Assembly (NCBI GenBank): GCA_903825895.1
Contig: CAIKCI010000035.1
Location: forward strand, 1 to 64,000
DNA length: 64,000 nt
Direction of reading: 5' to 3'
Origin: an uncultured Actinomycetes bacterium
GTDB taxonomy: Bacteria > Actinomycetota > Acidimicrobiia > Acidimicrobiales > RAAP-2
Shown: positions 8,787 to 17,727 of the stretch, in pieces
Layout: each line of letters starts with the position of its first letter
Numbering within the stretch: position 1 is the stretch's first letter
Position numbers and translations under genes: made by a program
Notes under the pieces: generated by a model
What the model saw: the letters and a program-made list of their open reading frames with translations, nothing else
Told to the model about the DNA's origin: nothing
Database searches by the model: none

Positions 8787-10124
8787 ATGGCAGTTGCAGA
8801 GTTTGTCGCAGCGATTTTTAATGGAAATCCACCTTTTCGCATCGAAGCATACGACGGAAGTGTGGCTGGGGCACCCGACGCGCCCCTCACCGTCCGGTTT
8901 TTGCGCAAAGAAGCATTGACCCGTGCGCTGACACGACCGGGAGAACTCGGGATTTCTCGTGCCTATGTCGCTGGCGACGTTGAACTCGATGGCGACCTGA
9001 CGGTGCTGTTCGATCTTCAGGTTCCCCCTGTGAGCACCCTTCTCAAAACGGGGCCGCTCAAGGCGCTGCTTAAAGAGACGGGTGTCTCAATCTTGAAACC
9101 GATTGCCCCACCATCAATTGAAGCTCGCCAAAAGGGCCTGCTGCACTCGAAGGCGCGAGATTCAGCAGCAATTTCTCACCACTACGACGTCTCAAACGAC
9201 TTCTATCGGATCATCCTTGGCCCATCAATGGTTTACTCCTGCGCTGTCTTTGATTCTCCCGAAGATTCTCTTGAAGACGCGCAGATACGAAAAGTAGACC
9301 TCATCGCTCGCAAACTTGATTTGGCGCCTGGGATGCGCCTGCTTGATGTGGGTTGTGGGTGGGGGACGATGGCAATTCACGCTGCGAAGGTCTACGGATG
9401 TTCTGCCATCGGTGTCACCCTTTCTGAGCCGCAACAGCGTCGTGCCACTGAGCGAGCTGAAGAAGCTGGCGTCGGCGACCTCGTGGAGTTTCGAGTCCAA
9501 GATTTCCGAGATGTCACAGACGGCCCCTTCGACGCTATTAGCTCTATCGGGATGTTCGAACACGTCGGGCGTCGGTCGATGGAGCTGTATGTCCGCACTC
9601 TCTATCAATTGTTAAAACCGGGTGGTCGTTTCTTGAACCACGCCATTGGGCGTCCAGCCACGCGCGATGCCGAGCCGAATCCGACGCGTCTTCATGAGCT
9701 GACCCGTCAGATCTCTATCGCGGCGGGCCTTCGTGGTCCATCACGGGTGCATAGTCCTTTTATAGAGCGCTACGTCTTCCCCGACGGAGAGCTTCACGAA
9801 GTAGGCACCTTGGTCTCGATGTTTCAGGCCTTTGGTTTTGAAGTGCGGCACCTCGAAGGCTTGCGTGAGCACTACGCCCTCACCTTGCATCAGTGGGTGC
9901 GCAATCTTGAGGAGAACTGGGACACCGCGTGCGCGCAAGTTGGTGAAGAACGAGCCCGGGTGTGGCGTCTCTATATGGCAGGTTCGGCTGCCGGTTTTGA
10001 GAAGCATGAGCTTGAGATTCATCAAGTTCTCTGTGTGCGACCCGACCACGGATCTGCGCAGATGCCGCTCCGACCCATGTTTGAGCCCGTCACCGTTGAC
10101 CGGTGGGTTAATTCTCTCGTCTAA
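8787..10124 (+). CDS. cfa: Cyclopropane-fatty-acyl-phospholipid synthase
   Basis: A 445-residue SAM-dependent enzyme. An N-terminal lipid-binding region (about 1-140) precedes a class I methyltransferase fold with glycine motif I LDVGCGWGTMAIHAA. Further family signatures are HYDVSNDFY and YSCAVFDSP. It transfers a methylene group from SAM to unsaturated acyl chains of membrane phospholipids. Strong Shine-Dalgarno AAAGGAGG 5 nt before the ATG. It follows the AftD-like gene by 88 nt. Its stop overlaps the stop of the convergent gene at 10121 by 4 nt. Confidence 0.93.
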   Translation: MAVAEFVAAIFNGNPPFRIEAYDGSVAGAPDAPLTVRFLRKEALTRALTRPGELGISRAYVAGDVELDGDLTVLFDLQVPPVSTLLKTGPLKALLKETGVSILKPIAPPSIEARQKGLLHSKARDSAAISHHYDVSNDFYRIILGPSMVYSCAVFDSPEDSLEDAQIRKVDLIARKLDLAPGMRLLDVGCGWGTMAIHAAKVYGCSAIGVTLSEPQQRRATERAEEAGVGDLVEFRVQDFRDVTDGPFDAISSIGMFEHVGRRSMELYVRTLYQLLKPGGRFLNHAIGRPATRDAEPNPTRLHELTRQISIAAGLRGPSRVHSPFIERYVFPDGELHEVGTLVSMFQAFGFEVRHLEGLREHYALTLHQWVRNLEENWDTACAQVGEERARVWRLYMAGSAAGFEKHELEIHQVLCVRPDHGSAQMPLRPMFEPVTVDRWVNSLV

Positions 10125-10966
10125 AAAGCAAACGATGAGGCCCTCTTGCTGGGTAAATCTTGTTGCTCGAACCCACGCAGAATCGTGGCTGACGCGCGTT
10201 GAATTGCGCTCAGCGAGCGCTCGATCACGGCGTGAAGGTCGTCGCCTTGATCTAGCCAACTCGCGACGTAGCCCGCGCTGTAGGGCGCCGCATCGAGGCC
10301 CCAGGATTTCAAGGCGATATAGGCCACTGACTCAGCTTCAATCTCTGCCAGCGCTCGGCTGCGTTCATGTTGGTGCAACAGCGCATGGGCACATTCGTGG
10401 ACGATGGTTTTCACCCGCTGGAGTGCTGGGTTGTCAGCTTGTATCACGATCTCACGGTCGGCCCACCGACATTCACCGTTGACTCCGGTGGGTAATTGCT
10501 CATAGAGAAGCGTGAATCCGATCTGTTGCACGACACTGCTCAGGGCGGGCTCGAGATGGGCCGGTACTCGTGCTGAAAGAAGTTGAACGGGGGAGGGGAG
10601 CGAAGGACCCTGTGTTTGGGCGATATCAAAGACGCTCACCCAGCGGAATCCTATGGGCGTGTCGTGGTCGTGCTCAATTGATTGAGAAAACAGGGGAGCG
10701 AGAATCGAGAGAGCCCTTTCGCCTTTGGTGATCGTACGGTTGAGCTGTCGCCATGTGTGGAAGCCAGCGACGTGGGTTGCGTCAGGTCGTTGCATCGAGA
10801 TCAACATGACATTGCGTGGGCTGTAGTTGTGGAACCTGCTTTGCGCATCAAGATAGGCAGCCCACCGGTCGCTTGCTCGAAGCGCCAGAATTTCTCCCTG
10901 AAGAGATTCAAGAAGTGCAGTACGCACTGCAGTCTTGCTGATTGTCGTGGGCAGATTGTGGGTCAT
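10121..10966 (-). CDS. ArdC-like domain and HExxH metallopeptidase
   Basis: A 281-residue protein. Residues about 10-110 resemble the ArdC N-terminal ssDNA-binding domain (FHNYSPRNVMLISMQRPDATHVAGF, then GERALSILAP). Residues about 150-270 are a zincin-type metallopeptidase with HECAHALLH as the zinc site and the third ligand probably in EIEAESVAYI. ArdC proteins of plasmids protect incoming DNA, and this layout is usually found on mobile elements, but no transposase, integrase or plasmid gene is next to it here. It is a single gene between cfa and the rhodanese pair. The exact role is unknown. Confidence 0.8.
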   Translation of the reverse strand: MTHNLPTTISKTAVRTALLESLQGEILALRASDRWAAYLDAQSRFHNYSPRNVMLISMQRPDATHVAGFHTWRQLNRTITKGERALSILAPLFSQSIEHDHDTPIGFRWVSVFDIAQTQGPSLPSPVQLLSARVPAHLEPALSSVVQQIGFTLLYEQLPTGVNGECRWADREIVIQADNPALQRVKTIVHECAHALLHQHERSRALAEIEAESVAYIALKSWGLDAAPYSAGYVASWLDQGDDLHAVIERSLSAIQRASATILRGFEQQDLPSKRASSFAF

Positions 10967-11016
10967 TGCTCCACATCGGTCGCTCGAGACCGGGCCGAGA
11001 GCACACAGAAACGCGC

Positions 11017-11412
11017 CTAGATGACGATGCCTTGCGTCCCCTCATCGGTGAGCACGTTCAGACCATCGCTTGACCACGCCGCCATACCGCCGGTCATATT
11101 TGCCACGATAAAGCCCTGAGCGGTGAGGAACTCTGCGGCGGCCTGAGAACGCCCGCCTAAGCGGCAGATGGCCACGATCGGGATCGTCGGATCGAGCTCC
11201 CCCACTCTGGCCTCTAATTCACCAAGCGGAATGAACATGACATCTGGGGCGTGACCGGCTTCATATTCATCGGGGTTTCGCACGTCGAGGAGCACAACAT
11301 CCATGGCCTGGAGGGCCTGTGCGTCGGTGCAGGCAACCTGAGAAACCCCTGAGATTATGTTATTCTGAGAGAATCCTGAGAACACGTTGTTGGAGTTGTC
11401 CATGCCCTCCAT
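11017..11412 (-). CDS. Single-domain rhodanese
   Basis: A rhodanese-fold protein of about 131 residues. It has the CDC25/rhodanese signature VVLLDVRNPDEYEAGHAP and an active-site loop CRLGGRS whose Cys would carry a persulfide. The C-terminal motif NMTGGMAAW is typical. Starts at ATG 11412 and ATG 11403 are both possible; the frame open to 11466 runs into the promoter of the divergent gene. It is divergent from the rhodanese-metallo-beta-lactamase gene with only about 41 nt between, suggesting a shared control region and a joint role in sulfane-sulfur handling. Confidence 0.87.
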   Translation of the reverse strand: MEGMDNSNNVFSGFSQNNIISGVSQVACTDAQALQAMDVVLLDVRNPDEYEAGHAPDVMFIPLGELEARVGELDPTIPIVAICRLGGRSQAAAEFLTAQGFIVANMTGGMAAWSSDGLNVLTDEGTQGIVI

Positions 11413-11453
11413 GGTGCCACGAACCCGACCAGGAGACGAACCAAAGGAACCAC

Positions 11454-12554
11454 ATGGGAATTTCACATATCGGCACCAATGATCTGCTCATCATCCTCGA
11501 TCGCCCAGGATCATGGATGCTTGTCGATGTGCGAAGCCGTGAAGAGTTTGCTGAGTGGAACATTCCCGTTGCCGTCAACATCCCTCTTGAAGACGTGGAA
11601 CTCCACCTTGATGAACTCCGTGGTCGAGACCTCTATTTGATCTGTGCGAAAGGCCCTCGATCAGAGCGCGCCGCGGATCTTCTCGATTCCCACGGTCTTT
11701 CATCAATCGTCGTTGACGGAGGGATGGAATCATGGGCAAATACCTATGACACAGTTTCTCTGGATGTGGGAACCGTGCGGATCGTGCAATTACGTCGCCG
11801 GGGGAAAGGCTGTCTGAGCTATGTAATCGGGAGTGGATCGGCGTGCGTCGTCCTTGATCCTCCACGAGACACCTCTCACAGTGAGGCGATTGCTCGTGCC
11901 AATGGATGGGGCATCACGGTTGTCGCCGACACGCACATGCATGCTGATCATGTCTCTGGAGCCGTGACGCTGGCGCAACGCCACAATGCCATGCTCGTCC
12001 TCAACGAGCGCGATGACTACACGATCGATGCAGGTACTCCGTTTCAGGGTGCTCTTGACATTGGGGGTAAAGCCCCGTTCCGTCTTGACCGTCTTGCAAC
12101 ACCCGGCCACACCATGGGATCGAGCACCTACGCCTTAGGCCAAGCCGCACTTTTCACTGGCGATACCCTGTTTGTGAATAATGTGGGCCGACCCGACTTA
12201 GCGGACAATGCCATGGTGTTTGCCCAGGAGCTCTACGATTCGCTGCACCAGCAGATTTTGTCCTTCCCTGCATCAACCCTTTTGTTTCCGGCCCATGTGA
12301 GTCAGGATATTGAGATCCATGGCGATGTCATGGTGACAACGACCCTCGGCGATGCCCTCGAGACGATTCCGGCATTGTCGATGAACCGGCAGCAGTTTGT
12401 TGCAACAACTGCAGGCCGAGCAGTCCCTCGACCGCCAAACGCAGAGGTCATTGTTGCGGCGAACCGTGAAGGTGGTCTTTTGCCTCTTGACGAGGTCCTC
12501 GGTCTCGAAACAGGCCCAAACCGCTGTGCTGCGGCAACGTCGATCGCATCGTAG
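11454..12554 (+). CDS. Rhodanese-MBL fusion, persulfide dioxygenase-like
   Basis: A 366-residue two-domain protein. Residues 1-100 are a rhodanese domain (LVDVRSREEF near 24, active-site Cys64 in LICAKGPRS). Residues 105-320 are a glyoxalase-II/ETHE1-like metallo-beta-lactamase domain with His161, His163, Asp165 and His166 in HMHADH, then PGHTMGS, FTGDTLFVNNVGRPDL and FPAHV. GDTLFVNNVGRPDL is characteristic of persulfide dioxygenases. The rhodanese precedes the MBL domain, the reverse of the common fusion. ATG 11454 is chosen because AAAGGAACC lies just upstream. Likely role: oxidation or transfer of persulfide sulfur. Confidence 0.88.
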   Translation: MGISHIGTNDLLIILDRPGSWMLVDVRSREEFAEWNIPVAVNIPLEDVELHLDELRGRDLYLICAKGPRSERAADLLDSHGLSSIVVDGGMESWANTYDTVSLDVGTVRIVQLRRRGKGCLSYVIGSGSACVVLDPPRDTSHSEAIARANGWGITVVADTHMHADHVSGAVTLAQRHNAMLVLNERDDYTIDAGTPFQGALDIGGKAPFRLDRLATPGHTMGSSTYALGQAALFTGDTLFVNNVGRPDLADNAMVFAQELYDSLHQQILSFPASTLLFPAHVSQDIEIHGDVMVTTTLGDALETIPALSMNRQQFVATTAGRAVPRPPNAEVIVAANREGGLLPLDEVLGLETGPNRCAAATSIAS

Positions 12555-12652
12555 AGTAGGCCATCGACCCTGCGTTTTCTTCTGGTGTTCGTGGACTCCT
12601 TGTGCTTAATGCGCTAAGACAGGTGAGAGAAAAAAATCGAAAGTGAGGCTCC

Positions 12653-13702
12653 ATGAAGGTCAGCACCATGTTGAGTTATGCGGGAGGGTTCAAAGAATCC
12701 GCTGCCCAAGTCGTCGAGATGGAACAAGCCGGGCTCGATCTTGTGTGGGTCGCTGAGGCCTACGGTTTCGATAGTCCGAGTCTGATGGGGTATCTCGCGG
12801 CGTTGACGGAAACCGTGGAAATCGGCTCGGCAATCATGCCCATCTATACCCGTACTCCAACCTTGCTGGCGATGACCGCAGCGGGTATCGACGCCTTGAG
12901 TAGTGGACGATTCCATTTAGGCCTTGGTGCCTCAGGCCCGCAGGTCATCGAAGGGTTTCATGGCGTTCCTTACGATGCACCGATTGGCAGGACGCGAGAG
13001 ATCACTCAGATTTGTCGGCAGATTTGGAAGCGTGACGCACCCCTCGAGCACCATGGTCGGTACTACACGATGCCCTTGCCACCTGAAGAAGGAACTGGTC
13101 TCGGTAAAGCGCTCAAGATTATTGGACGACCTGTTCGCTCAGAAATTCCAATCTGGGTGGCGTCGCTGGGTGAAAAAAATGTGGCAGTCACTTCGGAAGT
13201 TGCGAACGGTTGGATTCCGATTCTTTTTATCCCTGAAAAAGCTCGTGACGTATGGGGATCGGCACTTGACGAAGGTAGGGCCAAGCGAGATCCCTCACTC
13301 GGCGAGCTCATGATCACCGCGGGTGGGCTCTTGGCCATCGGCGAGGGTGACGAGGTGACGGCCTTGCGCGAGCTCCAACGATCGATGGTGGCGCTCTATG
13401 TTGGTGGGATGGGGGCTAAGGGAAAGAACTTCTACAACGAACTGGCTATTCGCTACGGCTACGAAAAAGAAGCTGAAGCGATTCAAGACCTCTATCTTTC
13501 GGGGAATAAAAAAGAAGCAGAAGCATTGGTTCCCGAGGAGTTCCTCGAAAAGACGACCCTGTGTGGTCCGAAAAGCTATGTAGCAGAACGCATCGAAGCC
13601 TTTAAAGAGGCGGGAGTGACCCATCTGCAGGTTCATCCGGTTCCCACGGGCGACCAGAGCGCGGCGGATCTTGTGGGAACCGTCAAAGAACTCATTGGAT
13701 AG
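12653..13702 (+). CDS. LLM class F420-dependent oxidoreductase
   Basis: A 349-residue TIM-barrel protein of the luciferase-like superfamily. Family features include the N-terminal EQAGLDLVWVAEAYGFDSPSL, GSAIMPIYTRTP, and RFHLGLGASGPQV, a phosphate-binding region. It closely follows the pattern of actinobacterial F420-dependent enzymes such as mycobacterial Rv3520c-type proteins. The substrate is unknown. It lies 98 nt after the rhodanese-MBL gene and 52 nt before the EamA-like gene, so any operon is uncertain. There is only a weak purine-rich ribosome site (GTGAGG). Confidence 0.88.
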   Translation: MKVSTMLSYAGGFKESAAQVVEMEQAGLDLVWVAEAYGFDSPSLMGYLAALTETVEIGSAIMPIYTRTPTLLAMTAAGIDALSSGRFHLGLGASGPQVIEGFHGVPYDAPIGRTREITQICRQIWKRDAPLEHHGRYYTMPLPPEEGTGLGKALKIIGRPVRSEIPIWVASLGEKNVAVTSEVANGWIPILFIPEKARDVWGSALDEGRAKRDPSLGELMITAGGLLAIGEGDEVTALRELQRSMVALYVGGMGAKGKNFYNELAIRYGYEKEAEAIQDLYLSGNKKEAEALVPEEFLEKTTLCGPKSYVAERIEAFKEAGVTHLQVHPVPTGDQSAADLVGTVKELIG

Positions 13703-13754
13703 GGCAAACTAACGAGATGTCTTCTCGGCACTTCTCTCATGCATTGGTGCGAAT

Positions 13755-14606
13755 GTGCCATATCTCCTAGCTCTTTGTGCTTCCTTTATGGCGGCGCTGG
13801 GTGCGGCTTTTCAAGACCGAGAGGTCTCAGCGGTCGACGACAGCCAAGCGAAAGGCTGGCGCCTTCTGTGGGCGTCGCTGAAGCGTCCCATGTGGATCGT
13901 CGGGTTGGCCGTCATGGGCGCCGCTCCGATCTTTCAATTTTTGGCCCTGCGCGTGGGGAACCTTACTCAAGTCCAACCGATGCTGACCACAGAGTTGCTG
14001 TTTCTCCTTGGAATCATCATGGTGACCCACCATGATCGACCAGGGCCACGGGAGTGGCTTGGGTCATTCGGCATTGTGCTTGGTCTGGCCCTCTTCCTCG
14101 TTGCGGCGAACCCCCACGGTGGCCAAAAACATTTAACCCAGCATTGGGCATGGGGGCTCTCAGCCTGCGCAGTAGTCGTGGTGCTGGGCTTCTTCCTGCT
14201 CTCCAAGAAAACCACCGGATGGGTGGAGGCTGCGCTCTTGGGAGCAGCTGCGGCGACCTGTTTTGCTTACCAAGCAGCCATGACCCAAGTCATTGCTGGC
14301 GTCGGTGCCGGTCAAATCATTTCATCGCCAGCGCTCTATGGGCTGGCCGTTGGGGGGCTTTTGGGATTTGTGCTCTTCCAGCACGCACTGCGCGCCGGCC
14401 ACGTGGCAGCGTCGCGCGCGTCGATGGTGATCGTTGATCCCTTGCTCAGCGTTCTGATTGGCATCGTTGCGTTTAACGATGTCCTTCGAAGGGGACCGTT
14501 GAGCGTGGTTGGAGAAGTACTCGGTCTCGTTATTTTGCTCATTGGAGCGCAGCGCCTTGCCACGTCGCCCATGTTGGTACAACTCCATGAGGTTGAGAAC
14601 GTCTAA
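13755..14606 (+). CDS. DMT/EamA-like membrane transporter
   Basis: A 283-residue hydrophobic protein with about nine to ten membrane helices in two similar halves. This matches the drug/metabolite transporter superfamily, in particular actinobacterial DMT proteins beginning PYLLALCASFMAALGAAFQ. The substrate cannot be inferred. GTG 13755 is the start; no clear Shine-Dalgarno. Its stop shares the CTAA tetramer with the convergent CoA-transferase gene. Confidence 0.75.
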   Translation: MPYLLALCASFMAALGAAFQDREVSAVDDSQAKGWRLLWASLKRPMWIVGLAVMGAAPIFQFLALRVGNLTQVQPMLTTELLFLLGIIMVTHHDRPGPREWLGSFGIVLGLALFLVAANPHGGQKHLTQHWAWGLSACAVVVVLGFFLLSKKTTGWVEAALLGAAAATCFAYQAAMTQVIAGVGAGQIISSPALYGLAVGGLLGFVLFQHALRAGHVAASRASMVIVDPLLSVLIGIVAFNDVLRRGPLSVVGEVLGLVILLIGAQRLATSPMLVQLHEVENV

Positions 14607-15859
14607 GCGATAACGCCTTGGGAGTGCAAGGCGGCCAGGTGTTCTGGGGTCACGCCAAGTTCATCAGCGAGGACCTCATTTGTGTGCTCGCCGAGCCAAG
14701 GGACCCGTGTTTCTGGCCCCTCGGCCATTCCGGACAATTTGATGGGGTTTCCTGGCAAAAGGACGGGAGTATCGACACCGTCAGTCCGTTCAAGAGCCAC
14801 GATCATGTGGCGTTCGGTGAGGTGAGGGTCGTTGATGACCTCTTCGGCGTCGAAGCAGGGCCCGGCGGTGAGGCCTTGGCCAGTGAGAATCTCGCAGCAC
14901 TCCATACGGGTGTAATTGGATGCCCATGCCTCAAGTACTGGTCGGATATCACTTTCGAGAAGTTCACCCCATGCGACTCGGCTGGCAAAGCGCTCATCGT
15001 GCGTCCACTCCGGCTTTTCAATTGCTTCGCAGAGCAGTTCCCACTGATGTTCACGAATAACTTGGAGAACAAAGTAGCCATCCTTTGCCTTGAAGCCATC
15101 GAGAATACCGCCGCCGGTCATTCTGGTGAGCCCGAGGGACGCAAAGTTGATCACGATGTCGGTCATGGCAACGAGAACGTCAAACATTGCTACATCTACT
15201 TGTTGGGCCTTTCCTGTGACGTCGCGCAGACGTAGTGCGGCCAAGATGCCAATGGTGGCGAACAACGCTGTCGAGATATCTCCTAAGGCCCCCATCGGTG
15301 AGACAACCGGCGGCTTTCCCTCTTCGCGCTTCATTTCATAAACGCCACTCATCGCTTCAACGACCGAGGCCAATGCCGGCCAGTCACCGTAGGGAGATTC
15401 GGGAGCACCGTTGATGGCGTGACCAAAGCCTGAAAGCGAGCAGTAGACCACGTTGGGGTGAGCGTCAGCAACGTCAGCGAAGCCCAGTCCTAGTCGCTCG
15501 ACCGCACCGGCACGAAAGTTCTCGCAGACCACATCGAAATGGGGCGCGAGGTCAAGAACGAGTTGGCGGCCTTTTGGATCCTTAAGATTAATGGCGATCG
15601 ATTTTTTTGAGAGGTTATTTCGCAGAAACGTCGCGCCGATGCTTCGTCCATGAGGGTCGGTCATGGCGGGGAGAGAACTCCGGCCGAGATCTCCACCATT
15701 GGGTGACTCAACTTTGACCACGTCAGCACCGAGGCGAGCGAGGAGTTGGGTCGCGAAGGGAAGGGCCTGCATCTGCTCGAGGGCTAAAATTCGGATGCCG
15801 TCGAGAGGTCGAGGACCTGGTGTACCGACGTGGTCACCAACCGTGAAATGGCCGTCCAC
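14603..15859 (-). CDS. CaiB/BaiF (family III) CoA-transferase
   Basis: A 418-residue protein. The N-terminal GIRILALEQMQALPFATQLLARLGADVVKVE is diagnostic for family III CoA-transferases, and VCENFRAGAVERLGLG and YCSLSGFG follow. The catalytic Asp is probably in VDVAMFD. The enzyme moves CoA between carboxylic acids. The GTG start overlaps the TAG stop of the upstream amidohydrolase gene, so the two are translationally coupled. The acid substrate is unknown. Confidence 0.9.
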   Translation of the reverse strand: MDGHFTVGDHVGTPGPRPLDGIRILALEQMQALPFATQLLARLGADVVKVESPNGGDLGRSSLPAMTDPHGRSIGATFLRNNLSKKSIAINLKDPKGRQLVLDLAPHFDVVCENFRAGAVERLGLGFADVADAHPNVVYCSLSGFGHAINGAPESPYGDWPALASVVEAMSGVYEMKREEGKPPVVSPMGALGDISTALFATIGILAALRLRDVTGKAQQVDVAMFDVLVAMTDIVINFASLGLTRMTGGGILDGFKAKDGYFVLQVIREHQWELLCEAIEKPEWTHDERFASRVAWGELLESDIRPVLEAWASNYTRMECCEILTGQGLTAGPCFDAEEVINDPHLTERHMIVALERTDGVDTPVLLPGNPIKLSGMAEGPETRVPWLGEHTNEVLADELGVTPEHLAALHSQGVIA

Positions 15860-17067
15860 TAGAGCGACAGGCCGTAAAGATGAATAGCGTTTTCTCGAAT
15901 CACTTTATTAACGGTTGCTTGGCTCAATCCCGCCACCATCTTTTCGGCGATGAGCTTTGAGTCAGGCCAGGTCGAATCGGTGTGGGGGTAGTCCGTCTCA
16001 AAGGTCACGCGGTCTTCGCCAATGACGTCCAATGATCGCAGGCCATGGAAGTCTTTGAAGAAGCAACCCCAGACTTGGCGATGGAAATACGTTGAAGGAG
16101 GCTCCGGCACTAATTCAGCAACCCCACCCCAGGCCCGATGGTCTTCCCAGACCGCATCAGCTCGCTCGAGCACATAGGGGAGCCATCCGATCTGGCCTTC
16201 TGAGTAGGCCAAGCGCAGCGTTGGAAAGCGCACCAGTACTCCCGAGAAGAGAAAGTCCGTCAGCGACGCCATGGCGTTGTTGAAACTCAAGGTAGCGGCC
16301 ACAGCGACCGGAGCATCGGCAGAGGTAGCCGGCATCTTCGACGATGAGCCGATGTGCATATTGACCACGGTCATCGTCTCTTCACAAGCCTGGAAGAAGG
16401 GATCCCAAAGCCCAGAGTGAATCGACGGAAGCCCCAAGTGCGGAGGAATCTCCGAGAAGCAAACGGCACGAACGCCGCGCGCTGCGTTGCGACGTACCTC
16501 ATCAGCGGCAAGTTGTGGATCCCAGAGAGGGATAATGGTCAAGGGAACAAGCCGACCGTTTGAGTCACCGCACCACTCGTCGACCATCCAGTCGTTGTAG
16601 GCCTTGACGCAAGCCAGGGCCAGTTCCTTGTCCTTTGCTTCGGTGAAGGTCTGTCCGCAGAAGCGCGGAAAGGTCGGGAAGCAGAGGGAGGCTTCGACCC
16701 AGTTCACGTCCATGTCTTCAAGACGAGCTTTGGGGTCCCAACAGCCTTTACGCATTTCATCGTAGGTAATAGGAGACATCGTCATGTCGTCACGGTCAAA
16801 GCCCACCGACGCCACGTGACGCTTGTTGATGTACACCAAATCTTCGTAGATCCAACAATCTGCTTTGGGGCCATCGGGGTCGAAGGTCTGTTCGTAGGTG
16901 CCACCACCAATGTGGCGCATAGTGCCGATACCACGGCGCTCTGAGCGCGGTCCCCGTTCTTTGAACTTCTCCGGGAGCCAGGTCTGCCACAGGTGGGCGG
17001 GCTCGACCACGTGGTCGTCAACAGAGATGATCTTCGGAATTTCAATGATTGATGGTTCGATGCTCAT
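15859..17067 (-). CDS. Amidohydrolase_2 metal-dependent hydrolase
   Basis: A 402-residue TIM-barrel protein. The N-terminal SVDDHVVEPAHLWQTW is the signature of actinobacterial amidohydrolase_2 proteins. A later MHIGSSS and the C-terminal ETDYPHTDSTWPDS hold further candidate metal ligands. Members of this family act as decarboxylases or hydrolases of cyclic acids. The start at 17067 has a good AAAGAGGA. It is the first gene of a two-gene operon with the CoA-transferase, preceded by a palindrome shared with the second CoA-transferase operon. Confidence 0.88.
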   Translation of the reverse strand: MSIEPSIIEIPKIISVDDHVVEPAHLWQTWLPEKFKERGPRSERRGIGTMRHIGGGTYEQTFDPDGPKADCWIYEDLVYINKRHVASVGFDRDDMTMSPITYDEMRKGCWDPKARLEDMDVNWVEASLCFPTFPRFCGQTFTEAKDKELALACVKAYNDWMVDEWCGDSNGRLVPLTIIPLWDPQLAADEVRRNAARGVRAVCFSEIPPHLGLPSIHSGLWDPFFQACEETMTVVNMHIGSSSKMPATSADAPVAVAATLSFNNAMASLTDFLFSGVLVRFPTLRLAYSEGQIGWLPYVLERADAVWEDHRAWGGVAELVPEPPSTYFHRQVWGCFFKDFHGLRSLDVIGEDRVTFETDYPHTDSTWPDSKLIAEKMVAGLSQATVNKVIRENAIHLYGLSL

Positions 17068-17097
17068 GGATCCTCTTTTCGCTCACCCTTTAGATTA

Positions 17098-17112
17098 CTG
17101 ACGGGTCGTCAG
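17098..17112. promoter_or_regulatory. Palindromic operator CTGACGGGTCGTCAG
   Basis: A 15-bp inverted repeat with 6-bp arms (CTGACG/CGTCAG), 30 nt upstream of the amidohydrolase start. A near-identical site stands at 35678-35692 at the same distance before another CoA-transferase gene. The form fits a TetR-family operator; the regulator is not identified. Confidence 0.6.
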
Positions 17113-17124
17113 GTTTGCCTCACG

Positions 17125-17652
17125 TCAGTGATTTAGGGGGTTTTCGGCAACAAACTGCTGATAGGAGGGGAAGCACTCGGGGACGGTGCCTCGGCCGATA
17201 TGGCCCTTGGGCCAATGTGCAGGGGGGAGATCTCGGGGGTTGTCGGCCTGGGGAGCTGAGTACCAAAGCAGGTGGTCACGCTGGACGAACTTCCAGCCAT
17301 CAGACGTCTTGCGGTAGGCGTCTCGGTACAAGATCGCTTGGCGCAGGACGTGACCATCCCGTTCGATCTCTCCGGTGCAGTAGACCTCTCCCGTAGCGGT
17401 TGTCTCGTCGATGAAGTCAATGACATGGGTGGTGACGGACAAGATCGACATACCAATGGGCGCCAAGCCATTGGCAAAGTATTTTTTGAGCATGGCGTGT
17501 CCTTGATGGTCTTTGCCAACGGCGACATCTTCGACGAACAGTGAGACCAAGGTGTCAAGATCACGTGTGTCAATCGAAAACGCATAGCGAGCCACAATTT
17601 GGCGAATTTCCTCGTAGGCAAGCAGTCGCTCAATTCCTCCAGGTGTTCCCAT
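17125..17652 (-). CDS. SnoaL/NTF2-like protein
   Basis: A 175-residue protein. Residues about 10-140 match the SnoaL-like NTF2 fold: an N-terminal helix with YEEIRQIVARYAFSIDTRDLDTLVSLF, then a curved sheet with VTTHVIDFID, VLRQAILYRDAYRKT and GWKFVQRDHLLW. The fold is used by small hydrolases, isomerases and ring-hydroxylating beta subunits. A catalytic Asp/His pair is possible but not provable. ATG 17652 is preceded at 7 nt by TAGAGT; an open frame extending to 18033 would cross the divergent gene. It is separated from the amidohydrolase by the palindromic operator. Confidence 0.82.
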   Translation of the reverse strand: MGTPGGIERLLAYEEIRQIVARYAFSIDTRDLDTLVSLFVEDVAVGKDHQGHAMLKKYFANGLAPIGMSILSVTTHVIDFIDETTATGEVYCTGEIERDGHVLRQAILYRDAYRKTSDGWKFVQRDHLLWYSAPQADNPRDLPPAHWPKGHIGRGTVPECFPSYQQFVAENPLNH

Positions 17653-17659
17653 AAATGCC

Positions 17660-17665
17660 ACTCTA
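17660..17665 (-). promoter_or_regulatory. -10 element of NTF2-like gene
   Basis: TAGAGT on the minus strand ends 7 nt before ATG 17652. This is the same hexamer and spacing as at imuA'. Confidence 0.45.
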
Positions 17666-17727
17666 GGGTGCGTGGACCTCGAGATTCCATTATCGTCTCC
17701 AGGGCGACTTGACAGGAGGGGGAAGTG

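Noticed and set aside
9741-10259. Minus-strand frame between cfa and the ArdC-like gene
   Set aside because: It overlaps both well-supported genes and has no recognisable motifs.
10121-10966. A genomic island around the ArdC-like gene
   Set aside because: No integrase, transposase, tRNA or direct repeats were seen at its borders, so I do not call a mobile element.
11319-11453. Upstream extension of the rhodanese-MBL gene
   Set aside because: It runs through the divergent rhodanese gene start; ATG 11454 with AAAGGA gives the expected N-terminus.
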